From Methylococcales bacterium (GTDB taxonomy: Bacteria; Pseudomonadota; Gammaproteobacteria; Methylococcales; Methylomonadaceae): a stretch of DNA of 64,000 nucleotides. Each line of letters begins with the position of its first letter. Position 1 is the stretch's first letter. The notes below the pieces were generated by a model, which ran no database searches, had not been told where the DNA came from, and worked only from the letters and a program-made list of their open reading frames with translations. The stretch is taken from NCBI GenBank assembly GCA_030654015.1, contig JAURYI010000123.1, positions 1 to 64,000 on the forward strand. Reading direction: 5' to 3'. A program made the position numbers and the translations under genes. Of the stretch, positions 59,001 to 64,000 are shown piece by piece.

Positions 59001-62000
59001 GTGTTGGCAATGGACTATAACAAACACGTCAATAATCCGCCGATGGAAGCGCGGTGTTATTTCATGAGTACCAGTTTTGCCTTGTACTGGGGGCAGGCAT
59101 TAGAAAATTCCCAGCAGCCGCGCAAAATCGGCTTACAAAAATTAATTGATACGGGGGAGTATTTTTGGGCTTCGTATATGTACCTGTTTGGTTTCTGGCA
59201 GGAAGTGGTGTTGTCACGCTCACTGAATGAGCTGATGGAATTGAGCAAAAAAGAACAGCAATTTGCCCATAAAGCCAAACAGATAGAACCCTATTATGTG
59301 CATACCCTGCATCACACACTATTCAAAAATCTGGCAGGTCACACCGATTATCCTGACTCGCTGGATAACCAGTCAGGTGAAGAAGCGGAAGCTCTCGCCT
59401 ATTTCGAGCAGAATGCGACCTCTACAATGGGGACGTTTTATCAGGTCGTGTGTCGTCTGGTGCTGCATTATTCCTATGAGCAGTACGAGCAGGCGTTTGC
59501 TATCGCGACCCAGCCGCATATTACCGATGAAGTCATTCGTGATGGCACCTACACACGGGTGGTTTATACGTTTTACAGTTGTCTGTCGATGTTGGCGATT
59601 ATAAAATCTAAAACACAATTCGGACTCCGCAAAGCGGAATATCACGCCGATTATGTAAAACATAAACGAACCATTAAAAAGTGGTACACCTTATGTCCCG
59701 AAAATTTCGCCGTTATGTGGACTTTGTTATGCGCAGAAGAAGCACGGATTGCTGGTAAAAATACCCGCGCCATTGATTATTACGATCAAGCTTTATCCGC
59801 CGCAAAAGCCAATAAATCACTGTGGTTTGAAAGTCTGGTCAATGAGTTAACCGCTAAATTCTGGCTGCAAAAAAATAAGCAGAAAATAGCCGCTGTGTTT
59901 ATGAGCGATGCCAGTTATCTGTATTACCGCTGGGGCGCATTGCGCAAAGTAGCGTTGCTGGAAAAAAATTACCCCGAATTATTAAGTCGGCAAAAATCAA
60001 ATACAGACCTCGAACAAGCCACTCTGGAGCATTACACGACCAACAGCACCAGTAGTGATTTTGCACTGGATATTCATACCCTGCTGAAAGCCTCGCAAAC
60101 CCTGTCGGGTGAAATTGTGATGGAAAAACTGTTACAGAAATTAATGCACTTTCTCATCGAAAATGCAGGTGCGCAACGCGGCGTATTGATTTTGAAAGAG
60201 CAGGACGGCTATGTGATTGAAGCGGAATGCAATATTGAACAAGATCAGGAAGTCATAACGCAACAGTCAATGGCGTTGTCAGAGGCGACTAATTTAGCGA
60301 CAACCATTATTCGTTATGTATTGCGTAGTAAAGAAACCGTGTTATTAGGCGATACGGTCAGCGATCAGCGTTTTATTAACGACAGTTATTTACAACAGGC
60401 ACAGGTCAAATCGTTGTTGTGTCTGCCCTTGCTGGATAAAGGGCTGTTAAGCGGCATTTTGTATCTGGAAAATAATATCGCCAACAATGCGTTTACACCC
60501 GACCGCGTGGAAATTTTACAGATATTGTCCGCTGAAATTGCCATTTCGTTAGAAAATGCCCGTCTGTATCGCCAATTGGCACAATACAATCAAACGTTAG
60601 AAGAGACGGTGCGAGAGCGCACCGCTGATTTACGCGCGGTGAATGAATCGTTACTGAATAAGAACAGTGAAATTCAGCAAGCCACGAAAATTATTGAAGA
60701 AAAAAATAATAACATCACCAAAAGTATTTTATACGCCCAGAAAATTCAAGCCGCTATGTTGCCGCAAGCGGAAAAAATAGCCGAAGATTTGCCTAACTAT
60801 TTTATTCTTTTCAGACCTAAGGAAATTGTATCAGGCGATTTTTATTGGTGTAATCGCCTTGAGGGCAAGTTATTTATTATCGTCGGTGATTGTACAGGTC
60901 ACGGTGTCCCTGGGGCTTTTTTATCGACCATAGGTCATATGCTGCTGAATAAAATCATTCTGGAAAAACGGGTTTTTAATCCCGCTTTAATATTGGCAGT
61001 GTTACATGAAGAAATAAAAATTGCGTTACGACAGCAAGGCAAAAGCAGGCAGGCAAATGATGGTATGGATATTGCGGTCTGCCAAATTGATGAGGAGACG
61101 CAATTAATCCTCTATGCAGGTGCGAGAAGACCTCTGTATCTGGTGAAAGCAAGCAATAATGAATTGATTAAAATAGCAGGCGACCGAAAATCCATCGGTG
61201 GCCGACAAAAGGAAGAAACACGCCATTTTGCCGATCATGCACTGACGTTTTCCTGTGGTGATATGTTGTATTTAACCAGTGACGGCTTGGCGGATCAGCA
61301 TAATCAGGACAATAAAAAATTCAGCTCCTTCCAGCTGGAAGTTACCTTACAGGCGATTGCCGATAAAGACATTGCGACACAACAACAAAGTTTGATTCAG
61401 GCACTGAACCAGCATCAGGGCAACGAACATCAACGAGATGATATGACGCTTTTTGCAACGCGCTTAGGTGCAGCGACTACGCATCATCACTTCAATAAGG
61501 AAAAAAACGTGCAATCATTTGATTTATTGAGTTTTCGCAAATTACTCATAGAAAATAACATCGTGCTTTCTTTTGAGGGTAAAATGTCGCAAGGTGTATT
61601 AATTGCTTTGGTAGAAACATTAAAAGAACGGTTGGCAACGAATACAGATGACGCAACCCAGCATATAGTCAGAAAAATTTATGGGGTTTTTGTTGAGCTT
61701 GCCCAAAATATTCAAAATCACTCTCTGGAAAAAGTCCTTGTCAATCAACAGGCAATAGGGATTGGTATCATTGTTATTCGAGAAGATGAACACAAGTTTG
61801 TCATTACTTCAGGCAATAAATTGTTAAATGTCGATGCAGAAAACCTGCGCAGCTATTGCGACGTGGTGAATGCCTTGGGTGAAGATGGTTTGAAAAAAAT
61901 GTATAAAGAAAAGCTACGCATGGCGCGTCAACAAGACGTAATCGGTGCAGGTATCGGTTTAATTGACATTATCCGCAAATCAAACCATCCCATTGTTTAT

Positions 62001-62072
62001 ACACTGCAAGCAGTTGATGAAATCACGCAATTTTTTACCTTATCGGTCACCCTATTCAAGATAATACCATGA
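56043..62072 (+). CDS. 2009-aa fusion: Ser/Thr protein kinase - AAA ATPase - TPR-like - GAF - PP2C (SiaA/SpoIIE type) - SiaB-like kinase
   Basis: Kinase IIHKDIKPKNILWQPHLETIKIIDFGIASE; Walker A GFSGIGKSVLINEI; GAF near aa 1350-1510; PP2C FRPKEIVSGDFYWCNRLEGKLFIIVGDCTGHGVPGAFLSTIGHMLLNKII; SiaB-like FVELAQNIQNHSLE...IVIREDEHKFVITSGN...EDGLKKMYKEKLR...GAGIGLIDIIRKSN. Alternative ATG at 56061. Confidence 0.93.
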   Translation: MYRVETMLSHISGYRITETLHSSAKSIVYLAARDSDDVPVVIKTLNEAYPNHQQIARFLHEVDIHKKLTNIHGVASVYNVENHGHQQALVLEYISGGELAKQLDHTADHFIGLFFKSAIQIADALSAIHQQGIIHKDIKPKNILWQPHLETIKIIDFGIASESVNEKQSQNSLFLTGSLPFLSPEQTGRMNRSVDYRSDFYSLGVTFYKLLSGELPFDVSENDPMAWVHCHIARTPKPLMIKESAIAPALSAIINKLMAKNAEDRYQSALGLKNDLQYCYSQWHSTGAIGAFVAGQRDVIDRFDIPQKLYGREQELALLSEAFAEVARGDCQLFLVNGFSGIGKSVLINEIHKPIVAKNGYFISGKFDQFQRNIPYSALVQALRGLMQQLLTESSERLYQWRNKLLGALGSNGRVLIDFIPELEQIIGEQQPVPHLGTEENQNRFNYVALQFLQLFARKKHPLVLFIDDLQWMDSASLHLIKLFMLSEQLSHFLLLGAYRDNEVEAYHPLPLMIAELKKARVNVFDLTLKPLQLHCINQLVSESIYTDAEKTLPLAQAILHKTDGNPFFINQFLKQSVDTGLLAFDAAQKSWQWDLESISQQPSCDNVVDLMVAKMARLSPVTQNLLRLSACIGSVFDLHTLAIISEKSVQQVAGELWPAVTAGLLIAQGDEHALLKSISEHSSVVEQDFPNAVDKFLHDRVQQAAYSLIADNDKQRVHLKIGRLLLQNTPESELDNVCFDIVEHYNKSIALLTDEAERHRLAELNLMAGQKAKEATAYYPALLYFKNATACLPSSEAGAWERAQALRFAVQKGQIECHFLLSEIDAGLQQADALLEVCQNVTDKVELNNLLILYYGGAGQMDKAIDIALDSLRLFAMDIPRSPNQAQLLLELARAKLKLGRKTADDLSALPLIEDEAVHAVFSLLKELIAPTYLQGLNQLLPYIILRMFNLTLTHGNGPVSSFAYSGYALLWSKLGDFAEAHRFGVLAMDYNKHVNNPPMEARCYFMSTSFALYWGQALENSQQPRKIGLQKLIDTGEYFWASYMYLFGFWQEVVLSRSLNELMELSKKEQQFAHKAKQIEPYYVHTLHHTLFKNLAGHTDYPDSLDNQSGEEAEALAYFEQNATSTMGTFYQVVCRLVLHYSYEQYEQAFAIATQPHITDEVIRDGTYTRVVYTFYSCLSMLAIIKSKTQFGLRKAEYHADYVKHKRTIKKWYTLCPENFAVMWTLLCAEEARIAGKNTRAIDYYDQALSAAKANKSLWFESLVNELTAKFWLQKNKQKIAAVFMSDASYLYYRWGALRKVALLEKNYPELLSRQKSNTDLEQATLEHYTTNSTSSDFALDIHTLLKASQTLSGEIVMEKLLQKLMHFLIENAGAQRGVLILKEQDGYVIEAECNIEQDQEVITQQSMALSEATNLATTIIRYVLRSKETVLLGDTVSDQRFINDSYLQQAQVKSLLCLPLLDKGLLSGILYLENNIANNAFTPDRVEILQILSAEIAISLENARLYRQLAQYNQTLEETVRERTADLRAVNESLLNKNSEIQQATKIIEEKNNNITKSILYAQKIQAAMLPQAEKIAEDLPNYFILFRPKEIVSGDFYWCNRLEGKLFIIVGDCTGHGVPGAFLSTIGHMLLNKIILEKRVFNPALILAVLHEEIKIALRQQGKSRQANDGMDIAVCQIDEETQLILYAGARRPLYLVKASNNELIKIAGDRKSIGGRQKEETRHFADHALTFSCGDMLYLTSDGLADQHNQDNKKFSSFQLEVTLQAIADKDIATQQQSLIQALNQHQGNEHQRDDMTLFATRLGAATTHHHFNKEKNVQSFDLLSFRKLLIENNIVLSFEGKMSQGVLIALVETLKERLATNTDDATQHIVRKIYGVFVELAQNIQNHSLEKVLVNQQAIGIGIIVIREDEHKFVITSGNKLLNVDAENLRSYCDVVNALGEDGLKKMYKEKLRMARQQDVIGAGIGLIDIIRKSNHPIVYTLQAVDEITQFFTLSVTLFKIIP

Positions 62073-62452
62073 ATAATTTAATCATAAATGCGGGCAAAGA
62101 CACACTGAATATCAGCTGTGATAGTGTAACGGGCATCATTGATATGCGGGGCATTTCCTATCCGCAGGATGCCGCTGATTTTTTCAATCCTGTGTTTGAC
62201 TGGCTAGAAAATTATATTAATAACGTTGCTGCTGACATAACGTTGAATCTGCACATTGATTATCTCAATACCAGTTCGACCAAATGCCTGTTTGATTTTA
62301 TTGACAGGCTGGAAGATTACTACAAACAGGGCAATACGGTTCAGGTGAACTGGTATCATGAAGCGCATGATGACGATATAAAAGAAACGGGTCTGGAGTT
62401 TCAAGAGGATCTGGAGTTGCCTTTTGTCGTGCTTGCCTACAGCAAGAGTTAG
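62069..62452 (+). CDS. SiaC-like regulatory phosphoprotein (DUF1987 family)
   Basis: GIIDMRGISYPQDAADFFNPVFDWLENYI...LNLHIDYLNTSSTKCLFDFIDRLEDYYKQGNTVQVNWYHEAHDDDIKETGLEFQEDLELPFVV; overlaps the fusion gene stop by 4 nt. Confidence 0.88.
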   Translation: MNNLIINAGKDTLNISCDSVTGIIDMRGISYPQDAADFFNPVFDWLENYINNVAADITLNLHIDYLNTSSTKCLFDFIDRLEDYYKQGNTVQVNWYHEAHDDDIKETGLEFQEDLELPFVVLAYSKS

Positions 62453-62477
62453 CCTGTTTGATGTTAATTGAGTATTT

Positions 62478-63233
62478 ATGAATGATGATATTGATCCGAC
62501 CATGAAAAAAGTATTCAAGCATGAGTTTCTGGCACTTAATAACTACCAGCTTATCGGTAAAGATTTGAATGTATCTGAAGATGAATTACGACAGCATTAC
62601 CAGCATCTGTTAGAGTCCTATCGGCTGTTGTTGCAAAATGCAACGAAAATCACCGCTATCGGTGACATTAATCAGAAAAAATTATTTGAAGCGTTTGAAG
62701 AGCTGGAACGGCAAAAAGCCATTTTGTATCAATCCTCCATTCTGGATTATTTAACCCAAGTGTATAACCGCAGCCACATCATGCAGCTGTTTGATGATGC
62801 GTTTGCACAAACCAAACGCTACCAGAATATCTTCAGCTGCATTTTGCTGGACATTGATGATTTTAAAGCCATTAATGATACGCATGGTCATCTGGCAGGC
62901 GATCTGGTTATCAAGGAAACCGCCAGACAAATATCGGGTCAGATTAGAGAAACCGATGCGTTCGGGCGTTATGGCGGCGAAGAGTTTTTAATCGTGTTGC
63001 CTAATACTAACGCGGAAGAAGCCAGACAAGTTGCCGAAAAAATCAGAATCACCGTGGCAGAAACGACTATTGGTGAGCAAAATCTGCGTGTTACCATCAG
63101 TCTGGGTATTTCCGATAGCCTGATTGATAAGCCGAAAACTCAGGATGAGATGCTTCATAAAGTGGATCTCGCGCTGTATAAAGCCAAAGAAACGGGTAAA
63201 AACCGCACCGTGACTTACACGCCATTCGACTAA
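62478..63233 (+). CDS. GGDEF diguanylate cyclase (SiaD-like)
   Basis: Coiled-coil N-terminus; YLTQVYNRSHIMQLFDDAFAQ; IRETDAFGRYGGEEFLIVLPNT (GGEEF plus RxxD I-site). Confidence 0.92.
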   Translation: MNDDIDPTMKKVFKHEFLALNNYQLIGKDLNVSEDELRQHYQHLLESYRLLLQNATKITAIGDINQKKLFEAFEELERQKAILYQSSILDYLTQVYNRSHIMQLFDDAFAQTKRYQNIFSCILLDIDDFKAINDTHGHLAGDLVIKETARQISGQIRETDAFGRYGGEEFLIVLPNTNAEEARQVAEKIRITVAETTIGEQNLRVTISLGISDSLIDKPKTQDEMLHKVDLALYKAKETGKNRTVTYTPFD

Positions 63234-63293
63234 GTTGTCAAACAATCTGCTATTATTGCGTCCTTTTTTATTCATCTTCACACAGGACACCTC

Positions 63294-63605
63294 ATGTCAG
63301 AATTTAATAATGTCTCCGTCGTTAAAAAAGCCAATGTTTACTTTGATGGCAATGTCAGTAGCCGCACCATCAAATTTGCCGACGGCACTCTAAAAACACT
63401 GGGTTTCATGTTGGCGGGCGAATACACTTTCAATACCGCCGATGCGGAATTAATGGAAATTATCGACGGCGAATTAGAGGTATTGTTACCCGAAAGCGAC
63501 TGGCAAGCCATTAAAGGCGGCGAGTCGTTCAATGTTCCTGCTAATGCAAAATTCACCGTAAAAGTGACTGCGCCTACCGATTACATCTGCTCATTTCTTA
63601 AATAA
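63294..63605 (+). CDS. ppnP: Pyrimidine/purine nucleoside phosphorylase
   Basis: DUF1255 type: FNNVSVVKKANVYFDGNVSSRTIKFADGTLKTLGFMLAGEYTFNTADAELMEIIDGELEVLLP...GESFNVPANAKFTVKV...YICSF. Confidence 0.93.
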   Translation: MSEFNNVSVVKKANVYFDGNVSSRTIKFADGTLKTLGFMLAGEYTFNTADAELMEIIDGELEVLLPESDWQAIKGGESFNVPANAKFTVKVTAPTDYICSFLK

Positions 63606-63609
63606 GCAC

Positions 63610-64000
63610 TTGGAAAAAGTCGCCATTTTTGTTGATGTGCAGAACATCTACTACACCACTCGGCAAGCCTACCAACGCCATTTTAATTACCAGCGATTTT
63701 GGTCACAGGCAACGGCTAACCGTCAAGTAGTGGCGGCAATCGCTTATGCCATCGACAAAGGCGACAGTAAACAACAGGGCTTTCAGCAAATCCTCAGACA
63801 CATCGGTTTTGAGGTCAAACTAAAGCCCTATATTCAGCGTACCGACGGCTCTGCCAAAGGCGACTGGGATGTCGGTATCACGCTGGATGTCATGGAATTA
63901 GCCGCGCAAGCGGATGTTATTATTTTATTGTCAGGTGACGGTGATTTTGATCTGCTGCTCGCTAAAGCCCATCAATGTTATGGCGTGACCACAGAAGTCT
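63610..64000 (+). CDS. NYN (LabA-like) domain protein, partial, runs off right edge
   Basis: Frame from TTG 63610: LEKVAIFVDVQNIYYTTRQAYQRHFNYQRFW...DGSAKGDWDVGITLDVMELAAQADVIILLSGDGDFDLLLAKAHQCYGVTTEV. Confidence 0.85.
   Translation, partial: MEKVAIFVDVQNIYYTTRQAYQRHFNYQRFWSQATANRQVVAAIAYAIDKGDSKQQGFQQILRHIGFEVKLKPYIQRTDGSAKGDWDVGITLDVMELAAQADVIILLSGDGDFDLLLAKAHQCYGVTTEV

Overview
The window looks chromosomal, from a RuMP-pathway gammaproteobacterial methylotroph or methanotroph (Methylococcales-like). That is inferred from gene content: hps-hpi-tkt-tal-fba plus a HisA-like protein of the type seen with methanopterin genes. From left to right it contains: (i) a minus-strand TonB receptor / PepSY / Tat-exported SOD-like / signal-peptide CobN-like operon running off the left edge; (ii) the RuMP operon, interrupted between tkt and tal by two unannotated proteins built from a repeated [S/T/G]-V-x-[K/R]-Y-[L/M/V]-x-x-Q motif; (iii) a Tat-exported superoxide-reductase-like protein, then a PP2C/HATPase protein with a STAS-PBP partner; (iv) a YafQ/DinJ-type toxin-antitoxin module between rbgA and a duplicate of the rbgA 3' tail; (v) housekeeping genes (yfbR-like, guaB, sodB, dsbB, priA, rsmI, relA, lpxD, ppnP); (vi) a two-component/c-di-GMP cassette; (vii) a spore-coat-U type chaperone-usher cluster between relA and a remnant of the relA 3' end; (viii) a SNF2/SWIM helicase; (ix) a 2009-aa kinase-AAA-TPR-GAF-PP2C-SiaB-like fusion followed by SiaC-like and GGDEF (SiaD-like) genes. 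The strongest candidates for undescribed biology are the VxKYLxxQ repeat pair in the RuMP operon, the fused Sia-type signalling system, and the CobN/TonB/PepSY/SOD-like operon. No rRNA, tRNA, CRISPR array or transposase was recognised by eye. All family calls are from motif reading; no database search was run.
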